A DNA stretch of 64,000 nt from an uncultured Marvinbryantia sp. (lineage in GTDB: Bacteria > Bacillota > Clostridia > Lachnospirales > Lachnospiraceae): positions 1 through 64,000 of the forward strand of contig CAKRVB010000008.1 in assembly GCA_934408725.1 (NCBI GenBank), in the 5' to 3' direction. Positions within the stretch are counted from its first letter, which is position 1; each line of letters starts with the position of its first letter. The notes under the pieces were generated by a model that was not told the origin of the DNA, made no database searches, and saw nothing but the letters and a program-made list of their open reading frames with translations. The translations under genes and the position numbers were made by a program. Positions 33,094-42,433 of this stretch are shown here, one piece after another.

Positions 33094-34857
33094 ATGAAAG
33101 TATTACTGACAGCAGTGAATGCAAAATATATTCATTCCAATCCGGCAGTTTACAGTCTGCAGAAGTTTGTGACAGCCTATGCACCGGAGTATGGAAAGGA
33201 TGTGGAACTGGCAGAATTTACCATCAATCATTATGCAGACGATATTTTGCAGGAGATTTATCGCAGAAGGCCGGATGTAGTGGCCTTTTCCTGTTATATC
33301 TGGAATCTGCAGATGATAGAACGTGTACTGGAAGATCTGCCCAGGGTACTGCCGGAAGTGCAGATCTGGGCTGGTGGTCCGGAGGTCAGTTATGATGCTC
33401 CGGAGTTTTTGAAAAAACATGGTTGTATGACCGGTGTTATGATGGGAGAGGGCGAAGAGACATTTCTGGACTTGATGGAATACTGGCATGGAAAGAAAAA
33501 TCTGAGCGAGATTCCAGGGATTACCTGGAGAGACGGCAAAGGAGAGATAAAAGTTCAGCCTGGGCGTCCGCTTCTGGATATGAACCGGCTCCCATTCCTG
33601 TATGATGAGCTGGATGACTTTGAGCATCGGATTATCTATTATGAAAGCAGCAGAGGCTGTCCTTTTTCCTGTAGCTACTGTCTGTCTTCCATTGATAAAA
33701 GTGTGCGCTTCCGTGATGCGCAGACAGTGGTGAAGGAACTTCAGTTTTTTCTGGACAGAAAGGTACCACAGGTAAAGTTTGTGGATCGTACCTTTAACTG
33801 CCGTCACAGCCATGCGCTGACGATCTGGAATTATATCCGGGAGCATGATAATGGGATTACCAATTTCCATTTTGAGATAGCAGCAGATTTGCTGAATGAG
33901 GAGGAACTGGCGCTTTTGAATACCATGCGGCCTGGACTGGTGCAGCTGGAGATCGGAGTGCAGTCGACCAACCAGAAGACCATAGAGGCCATCGACCGGG
34001 TAATGGATTTTTCACATTTGTGCAGTGTGGTGAAACGTGTGCAGTCGGGACACAATATTCATCAGCATCTGGACTTGATTGCCGGACTGCCATGGGAGAA
34101 CTTCGACAGTTTCCGACAGTCTTTTAATGACGTCTATCATTTGTACCCGGATCAGCTGCAACTGGGATTCCTGAAGGTGCTGAAGGGATCCAAGATGCAG
34201 GAAAAGGCAGAAGAGTATGGTATAGTTTATCACAGTGATCCGGTGTATGAAGTCTTTTATACAAATTGGATCTCCTACCAGGAGATTCTGGAATTGAAGC
34301 AGATAGAAGATATGGTGGAGGTCTACTACAATAGTGGACAGTTTCCGAATACCATACGGCATCTGGAAAAAGAATTCTGTGATCCGTTCACCATGTATCA
34401 GCAGCTGGCTGCATTTTACGGGCAGCAGGGCTGGTGGGGACAGAGCCATTCCAGAATGCAGAGATTCGAGATGCTGCGGGAATTTATCCACAGTGTCAGT
34501 GAAAACAGGATATATGATGAATTATTGCTTTTGGATCTGTATCTGAGAGAGAACAGTAAAAGCCGACCGAAATGGGCGCCGGATCTTCAGAATGAGAAAA
34601 AGCAGTTTCTGGACTGGTTCAGGCAGGAAGAACAGGAACATCAGGTATTGAAAGGCTATGAAGGATTCAGCGCAAGGCAGATGATGAATATGGTACATCT
34701 GGAGCGCTTTTCGATTGAAACAGCACAGCTGTGCGGCTGGGAACAGCAGAAGGAGGCTGCACAGGAATGCTGGGTACTGTTTGATTACCGGAATCGGAAT
34801 GCACTGGATCAGAATGCGGGGATATACTTCATAAAAAGTTCACTTGCCAGCTTGTAA
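33094..34857 (+). CDS. B12-binding-domain radical SAM protein (DUF4080)
   Basis: A 587-residue enzyme with a B12-binding-type N-terminal domain (about 1-130: VNAKYIHSNPAVYSLQ, VAFSCYIWNLQM, IWAGGPEVSYD), a radical SAM barrel with RGCPFSCSYCLSS (CxxxCxxC near residues 190-197) and FVDRTFNC, then a C-terminal DUF4080 part. The DxHxxG B12 ligand motif is not seen, so cobalamin binding is doubtful. Related proteins act in modification or anaerobic tetrapyrrole-like chemistry, but no substrate is known for this group. AGGAGAAC precedes the ATG. It continues the mnmL operon. Confidence 0.88.
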   Translation: MKVLLTAVNAKYIHSNPAVYSLQKFVTAYAPEYGKDVELAEFTINHYADDILQEIYRRRPDVVAFSCYIWNLQMIERVLEDLPRVLPEVQIWAGGPEVSYDAPEFLKKHGCMTGVMMGEGEETFLDLMEYWHGKKNLSEIPGITWRDGKGEIKVQPGRPLLDMNRLPFLYDELDDFEHRIIYYESSRGCPFSCSYCLSSIDKSVRFRDAQTVVKELQFFLDRKVPQVKFVDRTFNCRHSHALTIWNYIREHDNGITNFHFEIAADLLNEEELALLNTMRPGLVQLEIGVQSTNQKTIEAIDRVMDFSHLCSVVKRVQSGHNIHQHLDLIAGLPWENFDSFRQSFNDVYHLYPDQLQLGFLKVLKGSKMQEKAEEYGIVYHSDPVYEVFYTNWISYQEILELKQIEDMVEVYYNSGQFPNTIRHLEKEFCDPFTMYQQLAAFYGQQGWWGQSHSRMQRFEMLREFIHSVSENRIYDELLLLDLYLRENSKSRPKWAPDLQNEKKQFLDWFRQEEQEHQVLKGYEGFSARQMMNMVHLERFSIETAQLCGWEQQKEAAQECWVLFDYRNRNALDQNAGIYFIKSSLASL

Positions 34858-34872
34858 AAAATGGCATAGAAT
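34844..34872 (+). promoter_or_regulatory. Internal promoter before the small membrane peptide and VanW gene
   Basis: TTGCCA (34844-34849, within the last codons of the upstream gene), 17 bp, TAGAAT (34867-34872). Confidence 0.6.
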
Positions 34873-34904
34873 AAATAAGAATATGAAAATACGAGGTGAA
34901 TATT

Positions 34905-35012
34905 ATGTTAGATATGAGAAATACAAAAACAAAACGTACAATTGCGGCAGTGGTTGCTATTTTACTTATCGTGGCTATGGTCGTTACCATGATCATTGGC
35001 GCATTTATGTAA
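34905..35012 (+). CDS. 35-residue single-pass membrane peptide
   Basis: A short ORF with a well-placed ribosome site (GAGGTGA, about six bases upstream) and its own promoter. The product starts MLDMRNTKTKRTIAA and continues as one hydrophobic helix of about 22 residues ending IIGAFM: a basic N-terminus (likely cytosolic) and one membrane segment with nothing beyond it. I do not recognise a family; such peptides often regulate membrane proteins. The VanW gene starts 34 bases downstream on the same transcript. Confidence 0.65.
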   Translation: MLDMRNTKTKRTIAAVVAILLIVAMVVTMIIGAFM

Positions 35013-35046
35013 TCGAACAATCGGGGAGACAGTTCGGGAGGTAAAT

Positions 35047-36627
35047 ATGATATTTGGGAAAAGAATCCTGGCGGCAGCAGCCGCAGTAGTCTGTATTGGG
35101 ACTGCGGGAAGTCTTGTACAGGCCGAAGACCAGATTGGTCAGGGGGTTTCGATTGAAGGCATGGATGTATCTGGAATGTCTTATGACGAAGCGCAGTCTG
35201 TGGTACAGCAGAAGGTTTCAGATATGATGAATTCTACGATTAAGGTTCAGATCAATGACGAGAGTGTGGATGCCAGTGCAGTGGATTTTGGTCTGCAGTG
35301 GAAGAACCGGAATGTAGTGCAGGAGGCGGTCGATATCGGGAATTCCGGCAATGTGATCAAGCGTTACAAGGACAGCAAGGATCTGACGCAGGAAAAAAAG
35401 GATCTTCAGCTGGAATTTGCAGTGAATGACAGCTCTGTGAAGGAGTTTGTGGAAAAGTGCAAACAATATGATCAGGATCCGGTAGAGGCATCCATTGAAT
35501 CAGACGGCAGCGGCGGCATTAATATGCAGCCCGGACAGGCAGGTATTGTGGTAAATGTGGATGAATCCGTACAGATTCTGGAGGATTACATAGCGAATGA
35601 CTGGACCGGAGCAGCAGACTCCAGCGTGGAACTGTCTGTTCAGGTGCAGGAGCCGAGCGCCAGTGAGAAGGATCTGGAGTCCATCACGGATGTACTTGGT
35701 ACCTATACCACTTATTATGGATCCACTTATGGACGCAATACCAACGTAGAGCGTGGAGCGGAATTGATCAACGGACATCTGATTCGTCCGGGAGAAAGCT
35801 TTTCCGTGTGTGATCACCTGGTTCCATTTAGTGCAGAGAATGGCTATGAACTTGGCGGTGCTTATGAGAATGGCCGTGTTGTACAGGAGTACGGCGGCGG
35901 TATCTGTCAGGTATCTACCACTTTATATAATGCCCTGCTCCTGGCAGAGATCGAGATTGACGAGAGACATAATCATACGATGAGTGTACATTATGTTCCA
36001 CCATCTATGGATGCAGCGATTGCAGAAGGAAGTATGGATCTGATATTTACGAATAATCTGGATACACCGATTTTCATTTCCGGATATGCCTATGGCGGTG
36101 TGTTGACGTTCACTGTATGGGGCAAGGAGTATCGTCCGGAGGACCGTTATGTGTCCTATGAAGGTGTGGAGACCAGTACGATTCCGGCACCGACTACCAC
36201 ACTTCTGTATGCAGATAATGAACAGAATGTGGGATACTTTAACCAGGTGCAGACAGCATCTCCTGGAAGTACCGCAGTATGCTATAAATACGTAACTTAT
36301 AATGGAGAGACCACACAGGAGCAGATCAATTCCAGTACCTATGAGGCATCTTCTAATATCTACGAAGTGGGAACCATTGGTGCATCTGATGCACTCTTAA
36401 CAGCGATTGCCAATGGGGATCTGGCAGCAGCACAGCTGGCGGCTACCGGTACTGTGACCATTGATACCAATGCCACAGAAGCAGATGGCACACAGCAGAG
36501 TGAATCCTCATCACAGACGGACGGCTCCACAGATACCAGTGGCGGCACCTATATGGATACCACGGATGGAGAAGTATGGATAGATAATGGTGGAACAACC
36601 GATGATGGCGTTGTTTCATGGGAGTAA
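35047..36627 (+). CDS. VanW family protein with peptidoglycan-binding domain
   Basis: A 526-residue exported protein. The signal peptide spans residues 1-22 (IFGKRILAAAAAVVCIGTAGSLVQA). Residues 30-210 look like two PG_binding_4 units, each opening with VSIEGMDVSGMSYDEA-type sequence. The VanW domain (about 225-370) has TYYGSTYGRNTNVERGAELINGHLIRPGESFS and EYGGGICQVSTTLYNA. The tail is Ser/Thr/Asp-rich and low-complexity. VanW is an accessory of some vancomycin-resistance clusters, but these chromosomal homologs are common and not tied to resistance. GGGAGGT fixes the ATG at 35047. It is the first large gene after the 35-residue membrane peptide. Confidence 0.9.
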   Translation: MIFGKRILAAAAAVVCIGTAGSLVQAEDQIGQGVSIEGMDVSGMSYDEAQSVVQQKVSDMMNSTIKVQINDESVDASAVDFGLQWKNRNVVQEAVDIGNSGNVIKRYKDSKDLTQEKKDLQLEFAVNDSSVKEFVEKCKQYDQDPVEASIESDGSGGINMQPGQAGIVVNVDESVQILEDYIANDWTGAADSSVELSVQVQEPSASEKDLESITDVLGTYTTYYGSTYGRNTNVERGAELINGHLIRPGESFSVCDHLVPFSAENGYELGGAYENGRVVQEYGGGICQVSTTLYNALLLAEIEIDERHNHTMSVHYVPPSMDAAIAEGSMDLIFTNNLDTPIFISGYAYGGVLTFTVWGKEYRPEDRYVSYEGVETSTIPAPTTTLLYADNEQNVGYFNQVQTASPGSTAVCYKYVTYNGETTQEQINSSTYEASSNIYEVGTIGASDALLTAIANGDLAAAQLAATGTVTIDTNATEADGTQQSESSSQTDGSTDTSGGTYMDTTDGEVWIDNGGTTDDGVVSWE

Positions 36628-36631
36628 GTAC

Positions 36632-37636
36632 ATGAAGACCGGAAAAATATCAGAGAATGTATTAAAGCGTTCTGTTTTAAAAAGATGTAAGTCCGGAAGA
36701 GAGGAAGTGGCGCAGGGACCGGGAATCGGTCAGGACTGCGCCATTGTCCGCTCAGAAGGACAGAAGTTCTGTGTTCTGCATACGCAGGCTTTTACAGCAG
36801 AACGGATGGAAAAAATCAAATATCAGGTTTACTGTGGTGTGAATAACCTGTGTTGTTCTGGCGGAGAAGCGGTGGCTTTGATGATGACGGTGATGATGCC
36901 GGAGCAGGGAGAAGAAGATCTGCTGCGCAGCATAATGGACAGCGCAGATACAGCCTGCCGGGAATGCGGGATTCAGCTGGCAGGAGGCCATACGGAAGTC
37001 TCTGGAGAGGTGCAGGCGCCAGTAGTGACGATGACACTGATGGGCTATGCAAAAGAACTACATCGGACAAAAGATATCCGTCATGATCTGGAACTTGTGA
37101 TGGCCGGGTATCCGGCTTTGACAGGAACAGCGCTTCTGGCCAGAGAAAAAGAAGAAGAATTAAAGCTGCGTTTTCCACTGGAACTGGTGGAGACCGCAAA
37201 AGAATTTGATCAGCTGATGGTGGGAAAAGAGGCGGCACAGATTGGCTGGGAATGTGGGGCTGTGGCCATGCACGATATCTCTCAGGGTGGTATCTTTGGC
37301 GCGTTGTGGGAGTTCTGTGAAAGTAATGGGATCGGTATGGATGCAGACCTGAGAAAGATTCCAATTCGTCAGGAGACGATTGAGATCTGTGAACAGTATG
37401 GATGGAATCCGTATCAGCTGCTAAGTGGAGGCAGTTTTTTGATGGCAGTGCCGGACGGGCAGAAGACTGTGGCACAGCTGAAGCAGGCAGGAATCTGCAG
37501 CGCTGTGATAGGAAGAACTACGGATAAGAAAGAAAAGGTACTACATAACGGAGAAGAGATGCGTTATCTGGACAAACCGGCACAGGATGAGATTGAGAAG
37601 CTGGTTTATCGGGATGCAAGGCAGGAGAGTGAATAG
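36632..37636 (+). CDS. AIR synthase-related protein (HypE/ThiL/PurM fold)
   Basis: A 334-residue protein of the PurM/HypE superfamily, ATP-dependent enzymes that activate amides or carbamoyl groups. The N-terminus GPGIGQDCAIV matches the HypE-like ATP loop, with AGGHTEVSGEVQAPVVTMTLMGYA and HDISQGGIFGALWEFCE (HypE: HDxTxGG) further on, and LLSGGSFLMAVP near the end. No other hydrogenase-maturation gene is nearby and the HypE C-terminal Cys motif (PRIC) is absent, so it is probably not HypE itself. GGGAGT precedes the ATG at 36632, four bases after the VanW stop. Confidence 0.8.
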   Translation: MKTGKISENVLKRSVLKRCKSGREEVAQGPGIGQDCAIVRSEGQKFCVLHTQAFTAERMEKIKYQVYCGVNNLCCSGGEAVALMMTVMMPEQGEEDLLRSIMDSADTACRECGIQLAGGHTEVSGEVQAPVVTMTLMGYAKELHRTKDIRHDLELVMAGYPALTGTALLAREKEEELKLRFPLELVETAKEFDQLMVGKEAAQIGWECGAVAMHDISQGGIFGALWEFCESNGIGMDADLRKIPIRQETIEICEQYGWNPYQLLSGGSFLMAVPDGQKTVAQLKQAGICSAVIGRTTDKKEKVLHNGEEMRYLDKPAQDEIEKLVYRDARQESE

Positions 37637-37641
37637 AATAT

Positions 37642-38142
37642 ATGTCAAAGCTGAATATTGTATTATTTGAGCCGGAGATTCCGGCCAATACCGGTAACAT
37701 CGGGAGAACCTGTGTGGCGACCGGCACCAGGCTGCACCTGATTGAGCCATTAGGCTTTCGGCTCAATGAGAAGTCGGTAAAGCGGGCAGGAATGGATTAC
37801 TGGGAACATCTGGATGTGACCAGATATATTAATTATGAGGATTTCCTGGCGAAGAATCCAGGAGCAAAGATCTATATGGCAAGTACCAAGGCTCCAAGAT
37901 GCTATACAGAAGTACAGTATGAGCCGGACTGTTTTATCATGTTTGGAAAAGAGAGTGCAGGGATTCCAGAGGAGATTCTGCTGGAAAATCAGGAGACGGC
38001 AGTGCGGATCCCGATGATGAGTGAGATCCGTTCTCTGAACCTGGGAAATTCAGTGGCGATTGTCCTGTATGAGGCACTGCGTCAGAATCAGTTTTCCCAG
38101 ATGCAGCTGGAAGGCCATTTGACCAAATATGACTGGAAGTAA
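37642..38142 (+). CDS. trmL: tRNA (cytidine(34)-2'-O)-methyltransferase
   Basis: A SPOUT-class SAM methyltransferase (166 residues) that 2'-O-methylates the wobble C/U of tRNA-Leu isoacceptors. It has LFEPEIPANTGNIGRTC, LIEPLGFRL, the trefoil-knot FGKESAGIPEEIL, IPM and LNLGNSVAIVLYEALRQ, all standard for TrmL. It begins five bases after the AIR synthase-like gene. With mnmL and mnmM nearby, it is the third wobble-base enzyme in this 7-kb stretch. Confidence 0.94.
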   Translation: MSKLNIVLFEPEIPANTGNIGRTCVATGTRLHLIEPLGFRLNEKSVKRAGMDYWEHLDVTRYINYEDFLAKNPGAKIYMASTKAPRCYTEVQYEPDCFIMFGKESAGIPEEILLENQETAVRIPMMSEIRSLNLGNSVAIVLYEALRQNQFSQMQLEGHLTKYDWK

Positions 38143-38167
38143 AGATAAGGCGCATATAGGATATACG

Positions 38168-38203
38168 AAAAAAGGCATAGCGGAGTTCATCTGCTATGCC
38201 TTT
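38168..38203 (-). terminator. Terminator of the mutS2-response regulator operon
   Basis: An 11-bp stem AAAGGCATAGC (38171-38181) / GCTATGCCTTT (38193-38203), with six T on the minus strand. It overlaps the stop codon of the minus-strand regulator gene and may also end the plus-strand trmL operon. Confidence 0.85.
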
Positions 38204-38895
38204 ACTTCAAACTTATAGCCCACACCCCAGACGGTGGACAAAGACCATGTTTCATGGTCTTTTATTTTTTCACGGAGACGTTTGATGTGGACATCAACCG
38301 TGCGTGGATCTCCCATATAGTCATAGCCCCAGACGTAGTCCAGAAGCTGTTCTCTTGTGAATACACGATTGGGAGATGCGGCCAGACAGTAAAGCAGTTC
38401 CAGTTCTTTGGGAGGAAGAGCCAGAGGCTCACCGTCCAGCTTTACAGTATAACTGGTCTGACTGATAAACAGACCAGGATATTCTACATAGTCGCCGACC
38501 GCATCGTCCGGGGAACCAAAACTCATTTCTGGATGGTAGCGGCGGAGAACTGCATGGATGCGCGCTTTCAATTCGCCCGGGTCAAATGGTTTTTCTACAT
38601 AATCATCGGCACCAAGTTCCAGCATACGGATCTTGTCTGAGGTTTGAGTATTGCCTGACAGGACAATCATTGGGGTATCAGCGATTTTGCGCATACTGAT
38701 GCATACTTCTGGGGCATTCATACCAGGAAGGAAATAATCCAGCAGAACAAGATTCGGGGAGTAGGAGGTAAAATCAGCCAAAGCCGATTCCCCATCCAGA
38801 TAGACTTTGGTCTCATAGCCGTCATTACCCAGAAAGGTAGAGATCTGCCGGGCTGTCACCATATTATCCTCAATAATCATTAATTTTTGTTTCAA
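38194..38895 (-). CDS. OmpR-family response regulator (orphan)
   Basis: A 233-residue two-domain regulator. The receiver domain (about 1-120) has acidic E9-D10, the phospho-acceptor Asp53 in LVLLDYFLPG, and the Lys of YVEKPFDPGEL; the winged-helix DNA-binding domain (about 135-230) ends DPRTVDVHIKRLREKI. The start is a TTG at 38895 with AGAGAGG nine bases upstream; a TTG three codons earlier sits against that site. No histidine kinase gene is adjacent: the gene is downstream of mutS2 (28-base gap), so its kinase must be elsewhere or it is not phosphorylated. Confidence 0.9.
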   Translation of the reverse strand: MKQKLMIIEDNMVTARQISTFLGNDGYETKVYLDGESALADFTSYSPNLVLLDYFLPGMNAPEVCISMRKIADTPMIVLSGNTQTSDKIRMLELGADDYVEKPFDPGELKARIHAVLRRYHPEMSFGSPDDAVGDYVEYPGLFISQTSYTVKLDGEPLALPPKELELLYCLAASPNRVFTREQLLDYVWGYDYMGDPRTVDVHIKRLREKIKDHETWSLSTVWGVGYKFEVKA

Positions 38896-38922
38896 TATAA
38901 GCAACCTCTCTTTGATGTCAAT

Positions 38923-41304
38923 TTATTTTTTAAAGGTTACAATCGTAACACCGGCATCACCTTCACCGAATTCTCCAAGGCGGTAAGATTCTACATGTTT
39001 TTGTTTACGCAGGTAGTTATGAACAGCCTTACGAAGTGCGCCGGTACCTTTGCCATGAACTACCCGGACACTTGGCATATGGGAGATATAGGCATCATCC
39101 AGATACTTATCCAGTTCAGCCAGTGCTTCATCTACCGTCTTGCCAAGAAGATTGATCTCAGTGCTGACGGATGCCGACTTAGACATTTTGATCTTGCCGG
39201 TTCCGGTACGTGTGATTCTTGGATTCACAGTTTCCACATCTGGAATCAGCTCCAGATCCCTGATATTGACCTGTGAACGCATAATCCCCATCTGCACAAA
39301 CAGATCTCCCCTTGCATTTGGCAGGGTGCTGACGGTTCCTTTCAGATTCAGGCTGAGCACCTTTACACTGTCACCGATATGCAGATCCTTCGGCTGCAGC
39401 TGCTTTGCAGCTTTCGCTTTGGCAGGTTTGATTGCCAGCTTCTTTTCCACGCCAGACATTTTTTCACGGAGACGGTTACGTTCCTGTTCCATAGCACGGG
39501 AATCGATACTGGCTTTTCCAAATTTGTTAAAGTTTTTGATGGTGGTATCCGCATATTCCTTAGCATCCCGCAGAATCTTATGAGCCTGTTCATTGGCTTC
39601 CCGCAAAATGCGTTCCCGACTGGCATCCAGGGATTCCTGCTTCTGTTCCAGACGACTCTTCAGCTGCTCAATCTCCTGCTTGTAATGATTGATCTCATCC
39701 TGTTCTTTCGCAATAGTTACACGGCTGTTTTCCAGATCAGCCAGGAGAGATTCGAAGTCTTCATCCTGCTGGCTTAGATTGCCTTTTGCTTCTTCGATGA
39801 TATAGTCATCCAGCCCCAGCTTGGAGGAAATGGCAAAAGCGTTACTTTTTCCTGGAATACCGATCAGCAGATGATAGGTCGGACTTAAAGTCTCTACATT
39901 GAATTCACAGCAGCCATTTTCCACGCCCGGTGTAGTAAGGGCAAAGACTTTCAGTTCACTGTAATGGGTAGTGGCCATCGTTCGGATCCCCTGTCGGTGC
40001 AGGTTGGATAAAATGGCAATGGCCAGAGCAGCTCCCTCGGTAGGATCAGTTCCGGCACAAAGTTCATCAAAGAGTACCAGAGAACGAGGTGTTGCTTTTG
40101 CCAGAATGTTTACAATATTCGTCATATGAGAAGAAAAAGTACTCAGACTCTGTTCAATGCTCTGTTCGTCTCCGATATCTGCAAATACATCATCAAAAAC
40201 AGCCAGTTCAGACTGATCAAAAGCCGGAATGTGAAGTCCGGACTGTCCCATCAGGGTGAAGAGTCCCACCGTTTTCAGTGAAACGGTCTTACCACCGGTA
40301 TTTGGTCCGGTAATGATCAGAAGTTCGAATTCTTTTCCAAGACGAATATCAATCGGAACGGCCTTTTTCTTATCCAGTAATGGATGGCGGCCTTTCTTGA
40401 TGTTGATAATGCCTTTTTGGTTAAAAATCGGTTCACTTCCGTTATAAGAACGGGACAGCTGAGCCCGGGCAAAGATGAAGTCCAGGCGTGTCAGCAACTC
40501 CAGATTGGTCTCCAGAGGCTCCAGTTCCGCAGCCGCACGGCTGCTCAGGGTGGAGAGGATGACTTCGATCTCTTTTTCCTCACGCAGCTCCAGCTCATGC
40601 AGCTCATTATTCAGTTTCAGTACAGCCATTGGTTCGATAAATAGAGTAGAACCAGTGGATGACTGGTCGTGAATCATACCCTGTATCTGACCACGGTATT
40701 CCGCCTTTACCGGAAGACAGTAACGGCCGTTTCGCATGGTGATCACGGCATCCTGAAGATAAGTTCTGGCGGAGCCATTTACCATAGAAGTCAGCTGGGC
40801 ATGGACTTTATCGTTCATCTGTCCGATGGAACGGCGGATACTCTTCAGAGTCGGACTGGCATCATCGCTGATCTCATCTTCGGATAAAATACAGCGGCGG
40901 ATCTCGCCAGCCAGAGGCGCCAGAGGCTGCAGTGCCTGAAACATCACATCCAGTGCATCAGGTTCAGCCTCGTCATTGTCTTTACGGTCATAGGATTTGG
41001 CACGGCTGCACACATCCAGCATCTTACTGATATGAAGCAGCTCCTGGGTACTTAAAATGCTGCCTACTTCCAGTCTCTTTAGAGAACCACGGATGTCATA
41101 GACACCAGAAAAAGAAAGGCTGCCCTTCTGATAAATACGTGCCAGCGCCAGAGAAGTCTCATGCTGCATGGTACGGATCTCTTCAATATCAGAGGAAGGA
41201 ACCAGATGTTTACACAGCTCTTTTCCAAGAAGAGAACCGGCACAGTTCACCAGCTGGTCGATAATTTTTTCATATTCTAAAGTTTTTAAAACCTTACTGT
41301 TCAT
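38923..41304 (-). CDS. mutS2: Endonuclease MutS2
   Basis: A 793-residue MutS2 ATPase/nuclease linked to suppression of recombination and, more recently, to rescue of collided ribosomes. The MutS core ATPase has ITGPNTGGKTVSLKT (Walker A) and LVLFDELCAGTDPTEGAALA (Walker B and signature); a coiled-coil region follows (about 510-630). The C-terminal Smr domain has NLLGKTVDEALAELDKYLDDA and the nuclease VHGKGTGALRKAVHNYL. AGGAGAT precedes the start. A likely promoter is the TATAAT on the minus strand at 41387-41392 (extended TGG-TATAAT). It is the first gene of the operon with the response regulator. Confidence 0.96.
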   Translation of the reverse strand: MNSKVLKTLEYEKIIDQLVNCAGSLLGKELCKHLVPSSDIEEIRTMQHETSLALARIYQKGSLSFSGVYDIRGSLKRLEVGSILSTQELLHISKMLDVCSRAKSYDRKDNDEAEPDALDVMFQALQPLAPLAGEIRRCILSEDEISDDASPTLKSIRRSIGQMNDKVHAQLTSMVNGSARTYLQDAVITMRNGRYCLPVKAEYRGQIQGMIHDQSSTGSTLFIEPMAVLKLNNELHELELREEKEIEVILSTLSSRAAAELEPLETNLELLTRLDFIFARAQLSRSYNGSEPIFNQKGIINIKKGRHPLLDKKKAVPIDIRLGKEFELLIITGPNTGGKTVSLKTVGLFTLMGQSGLHIPAFDQSELAVFDDVFADIGDEQSIEQSLSTFSSHMTNIVNILAKATPRSLVLFDELCAGTDPTEGAALAIAILSNLHRQGIRTMATTHYSELKVFALTTPGVENGCCEFNVETLSPTYHLLIGIPGKSNAFAISSKLGLDDYIIEEAKGNLSQQDEDFESLLADLENSRVTIAKEQDEINHYKQEIEQLKSRLEQKQESLDASRERILREANEQAHKILRDAKEYADTTIKNFNKFGKASIDSRAMEQERNRLREKMSGVEKKLAIKPAKAKAAKQLQPKDLHIGDSVKVLSLNLKGTVSTLPNARGDLFVQMGIMRSQVNIRDLELIPDVETVNPRITRTGTGKIKMSKSASVSTEINLLGKTVDEALAELDKYLDDAYISHMPSVRVVHGKGTGALRKAVHNYLRKQKHVESYRLGEFGEGDAGVTIVTFKK

Positions 41305-41471
41305 GTAAATCTCCTAAATCAATTATTTGGTGGGGTTACGGTTCATCTCGCGAAACATTGACTGTGAACAGTAACTTAGCGGGTACATTATACCACAAAA
41401 AGATTGAAATTCCCATAGAAGATGTTGTATCATTTAGAGTGAAGTTGAAGTAGAAAAGAGGAAAATAATTT

Positions 41472-42419
41472 ATGAAATTTATCGGACAGCTCCATGAGGG
41501 AGACCGTATCAGTGATATTTATCTCTGCAAGCACAGACAGGCCGCTGTGACAAAGAATGGCAAGTCTTATGAGAATGTGATTCTGCAGGATAAGACAGGA
41601 ACCATCGATGCCAAAATCTGGGATCCGAATTCCAGTGGAATAGATGATTTTGACGTATTGGATTATATTGATGTAGTGGGTGATGTGAGCAATTTCCAGG
41701 GCTCGCTGCAGGTATCGATCAAGCGGGTACGCAAGGCCCATGAAGGAGAGTACGACCCTGCAGATTATCTTCCGGTGACAGAAAAAGATGTGGATGAGAT
41801 GTATCAGGAACTGCTGAACATTCTGGGCAGTGTAAAGAATCCATATCTGACTCAGTTAAATGACATGTATTTTCGGAATAATGAGTCTTTTGCAAAAGCA
41901 TTCAAGTTCCATTCTGCAGCAAAGTCGGTACACCACGGTTTTGTAGGTGGTCTTCTGGAGCATACCTTAAGTGTGGTGAAGCTGTGCGACTATTATTGCA
42001 CCTGCTATCCAGAGATGAACCGGGATCTGCTGTTGACAGCGGCGTCCTTTCATGATGTGGGAAAATTAAAGGAATTGTCCACATTCCCGGAAAATGATTA
42101 TACGGATGACGGTCAGCTGCTGGGACATATCTATATGGGGACGGAACTGATCCGTGCCAGCATCCGCCGGATTCCGGATTTCCCGAAGAAGCTGGCCAGT
42201 GAACTGTGCCACTGTATTCTGGCTCATCATGGGGAACTGGAATATGGTTCTCCGAAGAAACCGGCGCTGATGGAAGCGGTAGCACTGAATATGGCTGATA
42301 ATACCGATGCGAAGCTGGAGTCCTTCAGGGAAGTACTGAAGTCTGCCAAAGAAAATGACGGCTGGCTGGGATATAACAGGCTGTTTGAAAGCAACCTGCG
42401 TAAAAGCAGTAACGAATAA
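41472..42419 (+). CDS. YhaM-type 3'-5' exoribonuclease (OB and HD domains)
   Basis: A 315-residue protein with an N-terminal OB fold (about 10-95: DISDIYLCKHRQ, LQDKTGTIDAKIWD) for nucleic-acid binding and an HD domain (HHGFVGGLLEHTLSV, AASFHDVGKLKEL, LAHHGELEYGSPKKP) carrying the metal histidines and Asp. This is the YhaM/Cbf1 arrangement, a Mn-dependent exonuclease for short RNA or DNA in firmicutes. GAGGA precedes the ATG. An rRNA methyltransferase gene follows after 14 bases, so they may be cotranscribed. Confidence 0.92.
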   Translation: MKFIGQLHEGDRISDIYLCKHRQAAVTKNGKSYENVILQDKTGTIDAKIWDPNSSGIDDFDVLDYIDVVGDVSNFQGSLQVSIKRVRKAHEGEYDPADYLPVTEKDVDEMYQELLNILGSVKNPYLTQLNDMYFRNNESFAKAFKFHSAAKSVHHGFVGGLLEHTLSVVKLCDYYCTCYPEMNRDLLLTAASFHDVGKLKELSTFPENDYTDDGQLLGHIYMGTELIRASIRRIPDFPKKLASELCHCILAHHGELEYGSPKKPALMEAVALNMADNTDAKLESFREVLKSAKENDGWLGYNRLFESNLRKSSNE

Positions 42420-42433
42420 CTAGTGGAGTGAAG

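Noticed and set aside
35047-36627. VanW protein as evidence of vancomycin resistance
   Set aside because: No vanHAX, vanS or vanR genes are present; stand-alone VanW proteins are common in Clostridia.
36632-37636. HypE hydrogenase maturation factor
   Set aside because: It lacks the C-terminal cysteine motif and any other hyp gene nearby; kept as AIR synthase-related.
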